NCBI RefSeq assembly: GCF_021129235.1 | Contig: NZ_JAJOMA010000024.1 | Location: forward strand, 46,872-110,871 | Source of the DNA: Kineosporia mesophila | Lineage (GTDB): Bacteria > Actinomycetota > Actinomycetes > Actinomycetales > Kineosporiaceae | Length of the DNA stretch: 64,000 bases | Reading direction: 5' to 3' | Shown: piece after piece, positions 25,647 through 34,481 of the stretch | Position numbering within the stretch: the first letter of the stretch is position 1 | Layout of the letters: every line of letters begins with the position of its first letter | Translations under genes and position numbers: made by a program | The notes under the pieces: model-generated | The model's database searches: none | Seen by the model: the letters and a program-made list of their open reading frames with translations, nothing else | Told to the model about the DNA's origin: nothing

Positions 25647-25912
25647 CCTCGCCTGTCGTCACGCTCGTCATCAACCCGCGCAGCCGCCGCAAGTTCGATC
25701 GGCTGGTCTCGATGATGGAACACACCCGGATCGTCCTGGACGAGGCGCGGGATGTGGTGTCGAAGCTGGACCCGCAGAGCGCTTCTCGTCGTGCGGTCCC
25801 GCCGGATCTGCTGCTGGCGCTGGTGAAGAAGGCGGAAGACTCGCTGGAGGCCCTGGAGGGTCGTGTCCGGCGCGGTCAGGCAGAGCTGCTGGCTCAGGAC
25901 TGGAGGTACTGA
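25643..25912 (+). CDS. Small helical protein
   Basis: An 89-residue protein, mostly charged helix (FDRLVSMMEHTRIVLDEARD, then ALVKKAEDSLEALEGRV). GTG at 25643 lies in the previous stop. It belongs to the coupled row of small genes before the translocase; no family recognised. Confidence 0.55.
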   Translation: MTSPVVTLVINPRSRRKFDRLVSMMEHTRIVLDEARDVVSKLDPQSASRRAVPPDLLLALVKKAEDSLEALEGRVRRGQAELLAQDWRY

Positions 25913-25913
25913 C

Positions 25914-26108
25914 ATGGCACGGGTTGACCTCGAAGACAGCATGGACGACCTGACCAACGCCATGAAGCTGCTGCGCCCGGTCACCAAGGGTGCTCCGGAT
26001 TCGGCCAAGCTCAAGGGCGCTCACGACCGTCTGACGCGTGACGTCGCGGTCCTGATCCTGGTCATGGACGACGCCAGCCGCGCCTACTCGGCCGAGAACG
26101 ACCGGTAG
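25914..26108 (+). CDS. Small helical protein
   Basis: A 64-residue protein (MARVDLEDSMDDLTNAMKLL...) that looks like a helical hairpin. ATG at 25914 is one base after the previous stop, and GGAGGT lies before it. Probably co-expressed with the translocase; role unknown. Confidence 0.55.
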   Translation: MARVDLEDSMDDLTNAMKLLRPVTKGAPDSAKLKGAHDRLTRDVAVLILVMDDASRAYSAENDR

Positions 26109-26231
26109 GCATTTCCCCCGGCATCTGCCGGACGTTCCTTACGTATGGCGGGTTCCGGCCTGGCTGTCCCTCGAACGCGAGCGGTCAGGCCGGGGCTCTG
26201 CCCTGCCCACTTTCACGATTGAGGTTTCCTC

Positions 26232-27686
26232 ATGGGCGTTCTCACGTTCTCTTCGAAAAAGTCGGTGGTCCCGGCGCCGGATCGGCAGTCCTCTCGTGAG
26301 GTCGGTGTCGAGTGGCGCGCTGCGCTGTGGATGCTCCGTCACCCGGGGATCACCGCGTCCACGACGGCTATTGCTGCCGGGACGATCGAGCTGGGTCCGA
26401 CCACGATGGCAGGCATTGCCGGTGGAACGGCTGTGGGCGTCTGTGCCTGGTACCGGGGTCACCCCAACTCCTATGACCGCCTGATTGCCCCACGGCTTCG
26501 CTCGTTCGGTCGCCGCTGGAGTGCTTACGCGGGCCGTCACTGGGCCGATGTCTGCATGGCCGTGGATCTGGCACCGACCAAGCGCCGTACCGGCGTCACG
26601 CAGATTCCCCGCGTGCTGCGGGTGCTGTCGTACTCCCCGAGCATCGACACGGTCATGGTCCGGATGGCTCCGGGACAGTCGGTGAAGGTCTGGGAGGACA
26701 AGGCCGAGATCATCGCCGATGCCCTGGGAGCGATCCGGGTTGCCGTCGAGCGTATCCGCCCGCAGGTCGTGGGCCTGGTCATCGAGCGGTCCGAGCCGTT
26801 CACCGAGATTCTCGATGCCCCGGTCATGCCGGCCGATTCGTCCACGGTCGACCTGAGCGCGGTCTACCTGGGCGAAGACGAGTACGGGGCCGACTGGAGC
26901 GAGTCCTTGATCGGTCAGCACTGGCTGATTGCTGGTGCCACGGGTGCGGGGAAGGCTTCGCTGATCTGGGCTCCGCTGCGCTCGATCGCCCCGCTGATCC
27001 GTGACGGCCTGGTGCGGGTCTGGATGGTGGACCCCAAGCGCATGGAGCTGGCCCGTGGGCGTGACGTGGCCTACCAGTACGCTTCCGAACCCGACGAGAT
27101 CGTCCGACTGATCGATGATTTCGTGGAGGACTGCCGGGCTACCCAGCGTCGTCACGCGGCGGACTCCAAGGCGAAGTTCGCCATGTCGCGCCAGACGCCG
27201 TTCAACCTGCTGGTGCTGGATGAGATCGCGGCGTTGCTGTCTTTCGGGAAGAACAACCGCGAGATCCGTAAAGCGCTGGAAGAGATCGGAACGCAGGGAC
27301 GCGCCACCGGTCACAGCATCCTCGGTGAGGTCCAGGAGCCCTCCAAGGATGTCCTGCCGATCCGTGACCTGTTCACTGTGCGCGTCTGCCTGCGGGTCAC
27401 GTCCGCCGCTCATCCCGACATGGTCCTGGGTGATGGTGCCCGGCTGCGGGGTGCTGCGGCGGACGAGATCCCCAACGACCCGAGCACGGCCGGTATCGGG
27501 TTCAAGATCCGCACCTCTCGTGTCCCGGTCCGGGTGCGTGCTGCGTACGTCGATGACGCCGAAATCGCTCAACTGGTGCGGTACGTCACGACCGGATTCG
27601 GGTTCCGCGTCATCCAGAACGACAAGTTCGACGACCTCGACAACGACGACGACGGGCCTACGGGCTCGATCAGGGTGGTGGGCTGA
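26232..27686 (+). CDS. FtsK-type DNA translocase (TraSA-like)
   Basis: A 484-residue FtsK/SpoIIIE ATPase. Two hydrophobic stretches near residues 40-75 anchor it; the motor has Walker A GATGAGKASL near 233 and Walker B FNLLVLDEIAALL near 320. The usual Ser/Thr after the Walker Lys is Ala here, a variation I also associate with other TraSA-like proteins (GKG). It moves double-stranded DNA to recipients. It is about half the size of the AICE 1 translocase. Confidence 0.87.
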   Translation: MGVLTFSSKKSVVPAPDRQSSREVGVEWRAALWMLRHPGITASTTAIAAGTIELGPTTMAGIAGGTAVGVCAWYRGHPNSYDRLIAPRLRSFGRRWSAYAGRHWADVCMAVDLAPTKRRTGVTQIPRVLRVLSYSPSIDTVMVRMAPGQSVKVWEDKAEIIADALGAIRVAVERIRPQVVGLVIERSEPFTEILDAPVMPADSSTVDLSAVYLGEDEYGADWSESLIGQHWLIAGATGAGKASLIWAPLRSIAPLIRDGLVRVWMVDPKRMELARGRDVAYQYASEPDEIVRLIDDFVEDCRATQRRHAADSKAKFAMSRQTPFNLLVLDEIAALLSFGKNNREIRKALEEIGTQGRATGHSILGEVQEPSKDVLPIRDLFTVRVCLRVTSAAHPDMVLGDGARLRGAAADEIPNDPSTAGIGFKIRTSRVPVRVRAAYVDDAEIAQLVRYVTTGFGFRVIQNDKFDDLDNDDDGPTGSIRVVG

Positions 27687-27687
27687 C

Positions 27688-27870
27688 ATGGCACAGATTC
27701 ACATCTCCACGGACGTTCAGTGGATCACGAGGGTTGTCCGGACCGTGCTGTTCTGGATGCTGGTCTTCCCGCTGGCCGCGTTCATCCTCGGCGGCATGTG
27801 GTGCCTGATCGCGGTCGGTCTCTTCCAGGCCCTCGTGATCGGTCTGATCTGGTGGGCGGTGCGCCGATGA
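27688..27870 (+). CDS. Small membrane protein (SpdB-like candidate)
   Basis: A 60-residue protein with two adjacent hydrophobic segments (VLFWMLVFPLAAFILGGMW and LIAVGLFQALVIGLIWW). One base separates it from the translocase gene, and it overlaps the next gene. Small membrane proteins here are often called Spd, for plasmid spread; this is by position only. Confidence 0.6.
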   Translation: MAQIHISTDVQWITRVVRTVLFWMLVFPLAAFILGGMWCLIAVGLFQALVIGLIWWAVRR

Positions 27871-28253
27871 GCCCCCGACGGCACCAGCACCCGGACAAGT
27901 ACGCCGACGAGGCTGCCGAAGCGATCCGCAGCCTGAACCACCTCACCATCCACCGCGACAGCCCCGGCTACGAGTGGCCCTCGGACGTGGATGCCGTTAT
28001 CGCTCACCTGTCCTCGACCGTGGCGGGCATGGACCAGGCCCTCGGACAGGCCTTCAACTGGCTGGTCCGCGAGCACCAGGCCGGAAAGGTCGGCCACGAT
28101 GCGGGCCTCGACGTCGCACCGGAACTGCGGAATCTGCGCGAGAACCTGACCGGCGTCAGCAGCCAGATCAACGAGCTGACCGTCAACCTGGACAAGCTGC
28201 GCCGGGTCACCTCGCACCTGACCGGCCGCATCACCGGCGGGGCAGAACAGTGA
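27867..28253 (+). CDS. Helical hypothetical protein
   Basis: A 128-residue protein with long helices (VDAVIAHLSSTVAGMDQALG and LRENLTGVSSQINELTVNLD), probably a coiled-coil dimer. ATGA overlaps on both sides tie it to the membrane protein before and the zinc protein after. Role unknown, perhaps a partner of the spread proteins. Confidence 0.55.
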   Translation: MSPRRHQHPDKYADEAAEAIRSLNHLTIHRDSPGYEWPSDVDAVIAHLSSTVAGMDQALGQAFNWLVREHQAGKVGHDAGLDVAPELRNLRENLTGVSSQINELTVNLDKLRRVTSHLTGRITGGAEQ

Positions 28254-28642
28254 AGAGCATCTACCAGTGCCCGACCTGTGGCCTGTCCTTCTACGACCGC
28301 CAGGTGCACCGCGACTACTACTGCACCAAGGGACAGTTCGGAACCAGGGCTCCGGCTCCTCGTCCGGCCGTGGATCTGCTCGACACCTCCGGCTGTGCTC
28401 GCTGCGGTGACTGCATCTCCTGCGGTGCCAGCGACAGCTACTCGCTCACGGTGCAGGTCCCCAGCATGGCCCTGGTCGCGTGCCTGCGGACCTGCTCCTC
28501 CTGCGGCGCTGATGCGGCCGACCGCCTCGACGCCGGCCGAATCGACGAGGCGATTCAGGACCACTGCGAACACCTCGGCCTCACCCGTCCCCGGATGCGA
28601 GGCGTCTACCTCGCCCAGATCGAGAAGGGCCACGCAGCATGA
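28250..28642 (+). CDS. Multi-CxxC zinc protein, paralogue 1
   Basis: A 130-residue protein with CPTC near 7, CARCGDCISCGA near 50 and CLRTCSSCG near 76, followed by a helix ending in DHCEHLGLTRPRMRGVYLAQ. The next gene encodes a related protein with the same C-terminal HCEHLG pattern. GTG start overlapping the previous stop. Unknown function. Confidence 0.55.
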   Translation: MKSIYQCPTCGLSFYDRQVHRDYYCTKGQFGTRAPAPRPAVDLLDTSGCARCGDCISCGASDSYSLTVQVPSMALVACLRTCSSCGADAADRLDAGRIDEAIQDHCEHLGLTRPRMRGVYLAQIEKGHAA

Positions 28643-29073
28643 GCATTGACATCAAGAAGCGCTGGCTCCTGTGGTGCTGGGAATGCGATGCCCGGGACAT
28701 CGTGCATGAAGCCTCCCTGGTGCAGGGCCTGGAGCTGGCACACCTGCGCTGGTGCGGCATCGTGGTCAAGGCACAGGTGCAGACGTACTTGGTCGATCCG
28801 AGTCAGCTCGACGACACCAGCGACTGCACCCGCCGGGAACGCTGCGAAAACTGCCGGAGTACCAAAGACGTCGCCGTCAGCACGGTGCGGTACACGGTGG
28901 GTGTGGTCTGCCTCGGGCTCTGCGCAAGCTGCACAAGCCAAAACCTCTCCATAGGACTCTCTTTCGACGACGTCACCGATCGCGTGGCCGAGCACTGCGA
29001 ACACCTGGGCATCGACCTGGGCACGTTGCGGGAGGCGGTCAACTTTGATGGATACCGGGGTGGCCACGCATGA
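28639..29073 (+). CDS. Multi-CxxC zinc protein, paralogue 2
   Basis: A 144-residue protein with CWEC near 13, CENCRS near 69 and CLGLCASCTS near 91, and the tail VAEHCEHLGIDLGTLREAV, clearly related to the previous gene product. Probably a tandem duplication that diverged. ATG overlaps the previous stop. Confidence 0.55.
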   Translation: MSIDIKKRWLLWCWECDARDIVHEASLVQGLELAHLRWCGIVVKAQVQTYLVDPSQLDDTSDCTRRERCENCRSTKDVAVSTVRYTVGVVCLGLCASCTSQNLSIGLSFDDVTDRVAEHCEHLGIDLGTLREAVNFDGYRGGHA

Positions 29074-29240
29074 GCCGCAACCGTCCGGCCTCACCGTTCG
29101 TCCTGGTCGGCTCCGCCGGGATGTGGGCCGCTGACTGCCTGTCTCCCGGATGCCTGTGGACCACCACCACATCCGACCCCGAATGCGCCGACCAGCAAGC
29201 ACTTTCACACACCACACATGTTCACCCGGAGGTGCTGTAA
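29070..29240 (+). CDS. Small hypothetical protein upstream of rep
   Basis: A 56-residue protein with CLSPGCLW in the middle. It starts within the previous stop and ends 3 bases before the initiator gene, so it probably helps couple rep translation. No family recognised. Confidence 0.5.
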   Translation: MSRNRPASPFVLVGSAGMWAADCLSPGCLWTTTTSDPECADQQALSHTTHVHPEVL

Positions 29241-29243
29241 ACC

Positions 29244-31016
29244 GTGACGAGCCTCGACGACGTCACCCGGACCGAACCCTTGTACCTGTCGGTCACGGAC
29301 GAGCGTGAGCCTGCCCGTCCCGGTTCCCGGATCCAGCGCGCCCGGATGCCGCTGGCCAAGGACGTCGTCGAGGCCGTTGCGGTCTCTCACGGGGTCTGCA
29401 TCCGCCCCGTCCTGATGAGGGTCACCGACGAGCTCACCGGCCGCATCCGCGACGTTGACGTGCCCTGTGGAGCCACCCTGGCAGCCAAATGCCCCTCCTG
29501 CGCTGAACGGGCTCGGCGTCTGCGGGTTCACCAGTGCCGCGAAGGATGGCACCTTGAGGCAGAACCCGACCTGACCCCCGACGTCCCGAACGACGAACAA
29601 CGCGACCTCGCTACGGCTCGCGCGGACATGACGGCTGCCCGGGACGAATTCACCGCTGCCGGTGATGACCTGTCCTCCCTGGCCGCGACCGAGGCCCTAC
29701 AGATGACCGACGCCGAACTCCGCAAGGCCGGAATCCGCGGTGACATCGACCCGCCGCTCAAACCCCGCCGGATCCGCTCCACCCGCCGCCGCGAGGATAC
29801 CCCCGACCTGCCCAAGCGCGACATGGTCAACACCACTCTCGGCCGCGCCTTCACCGGCCGTGACGGGCAGGTGTTCCGCCCCAGCATGTTCCTGACCGTC
29901 ACCCTGCCCTCGTACGGTCGGGTGCGCTCCGACGGCACGCCGGCCGATCCGGGCACCTACGACTACCGCCGCGCGGCCCGGGACGCCATCGCGTTCTCCC
30001 GTCTGATCGACCGGCTGATCCAGAACCTGCGCCGGGTCGCGGGTTACGACGTGCAGTACTTTGCCGCTGTCGAGCCGCAGCGCCGGTTGGCCGCTCATGC
30101 CCACTTCGCGATCCGGGGCACGATTCCCCGCGCCCTGATCAAGCAGGTCGTGGCTGCCACCTACCATCAGGTCTGGTGGCCCGAAACTGGCGCACCGGTC
30201 TATGACGACCTGCACCGGCCCCTGTGGCAGGCCGACCGCGACAACCGCGAAGACCGGTACGCCGGGACGTTCGTCGACCCCGTATCTGGCTCGCCACTGA
30301 TCGCGTGGGATGACGCCCTGGACGCCATCGACGTAGCCACCGAACTGGACTGTGACGTCGAGCCCTACCACGTGGCCCGCCTCGGCTCCCAGGTCGATGT
30401 CCAGGGCCTGCTGTCGGGCACCCCCGAAGCGGACCGGCGCGTGCGTTACCTGGCCAAGTACCTGACCAAGTCCATGACCGAGGCCCACGAGCCCGAGGAC
30501 GGCCCGCAGAGCGCCCACCTGGACCGCCTGGTCGCTGCTCTGGCTGTCGAGCCGTGCTCGCCCACCTGTCCGAACTGGCTGCGCTACGGCATCACGCCCA
30601 AGAACGCTCACCACGGCATGCGACCGGGCTCCTGCCGCTCCAAGGCACACCGCCGCGAGCACCTGGGCTACGCCGGACGCCGCATCCTGGTCAGCCGCAA
30701 ATGGTCTGGCAAGACACTCGCCGACCACAAACACGACCGCCGCGCCTGGGTCATGGCCACCCTCGGAGTCCAAGACCAGAGTGCCGGCCGATCTGACACC
30801 GCCACCCCGGCCGATGACATGACACGTGAGCGGTACTCGTGGCGAATGGCCGAACGAGACGAAGCCCTGAAACCACTGACACACCGGCTCCTCATCGCTG
30901 TGGCGAACCGCCAAAAGTGGCGCGCCGCACTGGATGCCGCCAAGAACGGGCAACCACCACCCACGGACGAAGAACTTTCGGCAACTGGCAATGGCAGAGA
31001 GGGTACGGCGAAATGA
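29244..31016 (+). CDS. repSA: Rolling-circle replication initiator (RepSA-like)
   Basis: A 590-residue initiator. CPSCAERARRLR (zinc pair) near 90 and FRPSMFLTVTLPSYGRV near 213 precede the metal-binding HAHFAIRG near 284 (HUH type) and YLAKYLTKS near 402, whose Tyr should cut and hold the origin 5' end. Such proteins nick the double-strand origin of the excised circle. GTG start 3 bases after the previous gene. The xis start overlaps its stop. Confidence 0.9.
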   Translation: MTSLDDVTRTEPLYLSVTDEREPARPGSRIQRARMPLAKDVVEAVAVSHGVCIRPVLMRVTDELTGRIRDVDVPCGATLAAKCPSCAERARRLRVHQCREGWHLEAEPDLTPDVPNDEQRDLATARADMTAARDEFTAAGDDLSSLAATEALQMTDAELRKAGIRGDIDPPLKPRRIRSTRRREDTPDLPKRDMVNTTLGRAFTGRDGQVFRPSMFLTVTLPSYGRVRSDGTPADPGTYDYRRAARDAIAFSRLIDRLIQNLRRVAGYDVQYFAAVEPQRRLAAHAHFAIRGTIPRALIKQVVAATYHQVWWPETGAPVYDDLHRPLWQADRDNREDRYAGTFVDPVSGSPLIAWDDALDAIDVATELDCDVEPYHVARLGSQVDVQGLLSGTPEADRRVRYLAKYLTKSMTEAHEPEDGPQSAHLDRLVAALAVEPCSPTCPNWLRYGITPKNAHHGMRPGSCRSKAHRREHLGYAGRRILVSRKWSGKTLADHKHDRRAWVMATLGVQDQSAGRSDTATPADDMTRERYSWRMAERDEALKPLTHRLLIAVANRQKWRAALDAAKNGQPPPTDEELSATGNGREGTAK

Positions 31017-31198
31017 TTGCTCCGCTGTGGACTATCGGTGATGTGGCCGAGTACCTACAGGTCCCGAAGAACACGCTGTACACGTGGCGTAGCCAGCGAA
31101 AGGGTCCGCCGTCAGCGAAGATTGGTAAGTACATCCGGTATGACCCGGACCTGGTCCGAGCCTGGACGCTGGCTCAGCAGGAATCGGGGGACCTCTGA
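31013..31198 (+). CDS. xis: Excisionase of AICE 2
   Basis: A 61-residue helix-turn-helix protein: LWTIGDVAEYLQVPKNTLYT, then IGKYIRYDPDLVRAWTL. It has the same architecture as the excisionase at 21136. Start and stop overlap rep and int (ATGA, TGATG), so the three are coupled. Confidence 0.9.
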   Translation: MIAPLWTIGDVAEYLQVPKNTLYTWRSQRKGPPSAKIGKYIRYDPDLVRAWTLAQQESGDL

Positions 31199-32388
31199 TG
31201 CCGCGCGAACCTCTGCCACTCGGCAGTTACGGCACCATCCGGGTGCGGCCGGTCGGAGATGGGTTCCTCGCCCGGACCCTGTTCCGTGACTTCGATGGCG
31301 TCGTGCGGCAGGTCCGGCGTCAGGCCAAGACCAAGACGGCCGCACAGAATGCCCTGAAAAAAGCTCTGGCAGAACGGCAAACACCTTTCAAAGGTGCTCG
31401 CCTCACACGTGATTCACCGTTCAGTGCGGCCGCTGAGGTCTGGATGGAAGGACTGATCAAGAAGGAGATCGAGGAAGAGCGTAGTTCTGAGACGCTGAGG
31501 GTTTACGGGTCGGTCTACAAGAACCACGTCGCACCTGCCCTGGACGCTGTCCGGCTGCGCGAGGTGACGACTCCTTTGGTGGATCAGATTCTTTCGGCAA
31601 TCAAGGCGAAGTCGGTGGGCAACGCCAAGCTGTCCAAGACGGTCATCGCCAGCGTCATGAAGGTGGCGATTCGGCACGGTGCCATCGAGAACAACCCGGT
31701 CCGGGAGACCGACCGGATCGAGACCAAGCGCAAGAAGAAGCGCAAGCCCAAGACCCTCAACGCTCAGCAGCGCGAGGTGTGGCTGTCGGCGCTCGACGCG
31801 AGTCCACGTGCCCGGGACTGGGACCTGCCGGATCTGACTCGCCTCATGCTGGCCACGGGCGTGCGCATCGGTGAGGTCCTGGCGATCGGCTGGGATGAAG
31901 TCGACCTGGACGCGGCAACCGTGAACGTCACCTGGCACATCGTCCGCAAGACCGGTGCCGGTCTTCAACGTCGGCCCTCGACCAAGTCCGGCGAGTCGGG
32001 GGAGAGGCTGCTACCGCTGCCCCTGTGGGCGGTCGAGATCCTGCACCGTCGTCGAGCACTGATCAAGGACGGCGTGCAGCCGGTGTTCCCGGATTCCCTC
32101 GGTGGCTGGCGTGACCCGTCCAACGTTCAGCGCGTGTGGCGGGAGGTGCGCGCAGACCTGCCCGAGGCGGCCAGCGAAGTGCTCAACGTGGACGACCTGG
32201 TGACTCATCTCCTGCGCAAGACCGTGGCCAGTCACCTGGACGACGCGAAGGTTCAGCGGCGCAAGATCAGTGACCAGCTGGGGCACGCCCGGCTGTCCAT
32301 GACGGAGGACTACTACATCGCTCGGGGGCTGACGGACCGGGAGACGGCTGATGCTCTGGAAGACCTGTTCGACGACCAGGACGGCTAA
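31198..32388 (+). CDS. int: Tyrosine site-specific integrase of AICE 2
   Basis: A 396-residue tyrosine recombinase with TGVRIGEVLAIGW near 220, HLLRKTVASHL near 336 and LGHARLSMTEDYYI near 361. It is related along its whole length to the AICE 1 integrase (both begin PLPLG(T/S)...G.IR). The stop lies 67 bases from the att core in tRNA-Asn. Confidence 0.94.
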   Translation: MPREPLPLGSYGTIRVRPVGDGFLARTLFRDFDGVVRQVRRQAKTKTAAQNALKKALAERQTPFKGARLTRDSPFSAAAEVWMEGLIKKEIEEERSSETLRVYGSVYKNHVAPALDAVRLREVTTPLVDQILSAIKAKSVGNAKLSKTVIASVMKVAIRHGAIENNPVRETDRIETKRKKKRKPKTLNAQQREVWLSALDASPRARDWDLPDLTRLMLATGVRIGEVLAIGWDEVDLDAATVNVTWHIVRKTGAGLQRRPSTKSGESGERLLPLPLWAVEILHRRRALIKDGVQPVFPDSLGGWRDPSNVQRVWREVRADLPEAASEVLNVDDLVTHLLRKTVASHLDDAKVQRRKISDQLGHARLSMTEDYYIARGLTDRETADALEDLFDDQDG

Positions 32389-32455
32389 AACTGTCTGAAA
32401 GATGTCGCCCGTCCGGCGCCCCAGGGAAGCTGCAACTCGCTGACCTGGGGCTTAG

Positions 32456-32491
32456 GCTCCCCCCACTGGACTTGAACCAGTAACCCTGCGA
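32456..32491 (+). repeat. Inner attachment site within tRNA-Asn
   Basis: The 36-bp core that restores the tRNA 3' end after integration. Identical to 967-1002 and 22575-22610; it runs from one base beyond the acceptor end to the anticodon stem of the minus-strand tRNA. Confidence 0.92.
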
Positions 32492-32529
32492 TTAACAGTC
32501 GCATGCTCTGCCAATTGAGCTAGGGGGGA
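32457..32529 (-). tRNA. tRNA-Asn (anticodon GTT)
   Basis: The 73-base gene folds with a 7-bp acceptor stem (TCCCCCC with GGGGGGA), a 4-bp D stem (GCTC/GAGC), anticodon loop CTGTTAA on a TGCGA/TCGCA stem, and a T arm ACTGG-TTCAAGT-CCAGT. CCA is not encoded. It is the insertion target of both AICEs and stays intact. Confidence 0.96.
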
Positions 32530-32775
32530 TCGTTCCCACCGAAGTTCCCTCCGGCGAGAAAAACTCTACCAAACCCCAGAGGGTGCTGCTGACCATCCCC
32601 CGTGGGCGTGGCGGGTCCGGAACCTGGGACCTCGGTCACAGGGTCGGCACAGGCGGGTCACAGCTTCACAGGGAACTGCCAGGAGAAGCCAAGGCGGGGC
32701 ACAGGTGGCGGGTCGAGCTTCGTGGAGGATGGCGCCGCCCATGCCGGGTGCGGCCCGGATCGAGGGGATCGAATC

Positions 32776-33468
32776 ATGCGCGCACTACGTCTGACTGTCG
32801 CGGTGGCCGCGGGGGCCGTCGCGCTGGGGGCAGCCGGCTTCGCTGCGTACCCGGCCTTCGCCGATGACACGCCCGGCCCCAGTTCCAGCATCGGGGCAGC
32901 GGCGGGGCCGGACCGGATCCAGGACGCGCTCAAGGGACTGGTCGACGACGGCACCATCACTCAGGACCAGGCCGACAAGGTGGCGGAGAAACTTGCCGAC
33001 TCCCAGGGGTCTCGCGGGGGTCAGCACCGGGGTGGCTTCGGGGGCGGATTCGGCGGTGGGTTCGGTGGCGGCTTCGGGGTGGCTCAGGACGAGCTGGCCA
33101 AGGCGCTGGGCCTGTCCTCCGACGAGCTGCGCAGCGCCCTGGCCGACGGCACGTCGGTCCGGGAGCTGGCCCAGAAGCAGGGCAAGGACGTCGACGACGT
33201 GATCGATGCCCTGGTCACGGCGGCGACCACGAAGATCGACCAGGCCGTCAAGGACGGGAAGCTGTCGCAGGACCGCGCCGACGACCTGAAGCCGGAGCTG
33301 AAGAAGCGCATCACCGACCTGGTCGAGAACGGTCCGCGGGGTCACTTCCAGGGTGGTCCGGGCCGGCAGAGGGGCGACCAGCAGGGGGACGAGGGCACGC
33401 CGGCCCCCAGCTCTCCGGCCCCCAGCTCGTCGACGCAGTCCCAGAACAGCGACACGTCCTTCCTGTAG
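32776..33468 (+). CDS. Secreted protein with Gly-Phe repeat and helical domain
   Basis: A 230-residue exported protein. The signal peptide (LTVAVAAGAVALGAAGFAAY) probably ends after AFA; a helical stretch (QDALKGLVDDGTITQDQADK) is followed by a GGF/GGGF repeat near 80-96 and a second helical domain (DELAKALGLSSDELRSALAD). The tail is Ser/Pro-rich. Alternating 'TxxQADK' helices recur in actinobacterial secreted proteins of unknown role. ATG at 32776 follows GAGGGG by 6 bases. The upstream region (32530-32775) has GTCACAG-like repeats but no gene. Confidence 0.75.
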   Translation: MRALRLTVAVAAGAVALGAAGFAAYPAFADDTPGPSSSIGAAAGPDRIQDALKGLVDDGTITQDQADKVAEKLADSQGSRGGQHRGGFGGGFGGGFGGGFGVAQDELAKALGLSSDELRSALADGTSVRELAQKQGKDVDDVIDALVTAATTKIDQAVKDGKLSQDRADDLKPELKKRITDLVENGPRGHFQGGPGRQRGDQQGDEGTPAPSSPAPSSSTQSQNSDTSFL

Positions 33469-33496
33469 AGATGCCCGGGCGTGACAGGCTCGGGAC

Positions 33497-34384
33497 ATGA
33501 CGGAGCGCACTGTGCTGAAGGTCGGGGTCGTCGGGCTCGGGACGATGGGGGCGCCGATGGCCCGCCATCTGATCGCCGCCGGTCATGAGGTGACGGTGTG
33601 GAACCGCACCCGGTCGAAGGAAGAGCCGCTGGCCGTGCTCGGAGCGACCCGGGGTGATTCACCGGCCGCAGTGGCCGAGGGTGCGGACGCCGTTCTCACC
33701 TGTGTCTCGGACGATCCGGACCTGCGGGCCGTGGTGCTGGGCGAGAACGGTGTGGGGGAGACGCTGCCGTCCGGTTCGGTGCTGGTCGACTGCTCGACGG
33801 CGTCCCCTTCGCTGGCGCGCGATCTGGCCTGGGATCTGGCCCGGACCGGCCGGATGTTCGTCGACGCCCCGGTCTCCGGCGGTTCGGAGGGCGCGGAGAA
33901 GGGCACGCTGACGGTCTTTCTCGGTGGCTCGGCGGACGCGGTGGCCAAGGCCCTGCCGGTGGTGCAGACCTTCGGGGCCCGGATCACGCACCTCGGTGAG
34001 GCGGGCTCGGGGCAGGCGGCGAAGGCGGTCAACCAGGTGGTGCTGGCCGGGGCGTACGCGGGCGTGGCCGAGGGCATCGTGCTGGCGGAGAAGTTCGGCC
34101 TGCCCTTCGAGCAGCTGCTGCCCGCGCTGAGTGCGGGCGCGGCCGACTCGTGGGTGCTGCGGCAGCGGGCCGGCAACATGGTGAAGGGCGCCTACCCGCT
34201 CGGGTTCCGCACGTCGTTGCACCTCAAGGACGTGCGCATCGCCCTGCGCGAGGCCGCTGCCATGGACCTTCCGCTCGAGGTCGCCGAGCTGGTCGCGGGT
34301 ATCGAGGAGAAGCTGGTCGCCGCGGGCTTCGGCGACGAGGACGTGAGCAACCTGGCCCGGCACACCCGCTCCGAAGACGCCTGA
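33497..34384 (+). CDS. NAD(P)-dependent beta-hydroxyacid dehydrogenase
   Basis: A 295-residue member of the 3-hydroxyisobutyrate/6-phosphogluconate dehydrogenase family. Rossmann motif VGLGTMGAPMARHL at the start, VSGGSEGAEKGTL near 127 (substrate signature) and GQAAKAVNQ near 172 with the catalytic Lys. These oxidise or reduce beta-hydroxyacids such as hydroxyisobutyrate, tartronate semialdehyde or succinic semialdehyde; which one is not visible. It is 28 bases downstream of the secreted protein gene. Confidence 0.88.
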   Translation: MTERTVLKVGVVGLGTMGAPMARHLIAAGHEVTVWNRTRSKEEPLAVLGATRGDSPAAVAEGADAVLTCVSDDPDLRAVVLGENGVGETLPSGSVLVDCSTASPSLARDLAWDLARTGRMFVDAPVSGGSEGAEKGTLTVFLGGSADAVAKALPVVQTFGARITHLGEAGSGQAAKAVNQVVLAGAYAGVAEGIVLAEKFGLPFEQLLPALSAGAADSWVLRQRAGNMVKGAYPLGFRTSLHLKDVRIALREAAAMDLPLEVAELVAGIEEKLVAAGFGDEDVSNLARHTRSEDA

Positions 34385-34481
34385 ATCCTTCCCATCCCGT
34401 CCACCGTCACACCCGACGAGCCTAATCGTTATCGGGATGTGACAATGGCTGCGCGGATGCGGGTTGGACGAGGAGTCGGCA

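Larger units (their letters stand above)
22575..32491 (+). mobile_element. AICE 2: RepSA-type integrative element in tRNA-Asn
   Basis: A 9.9-kb segment bounded by the same 36-bp core as AICE 1. It has the pSAM2-like gene set in order: GntR regulator, Pra, TraSA-type translocase, small membrane and zinc proteins, RepSA-type initiator, xis, int, then att. It is integrated head to tail with AICE 1, sharing the middle att site. Every expected backbone gene appears intact. Confidence 0.92.
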
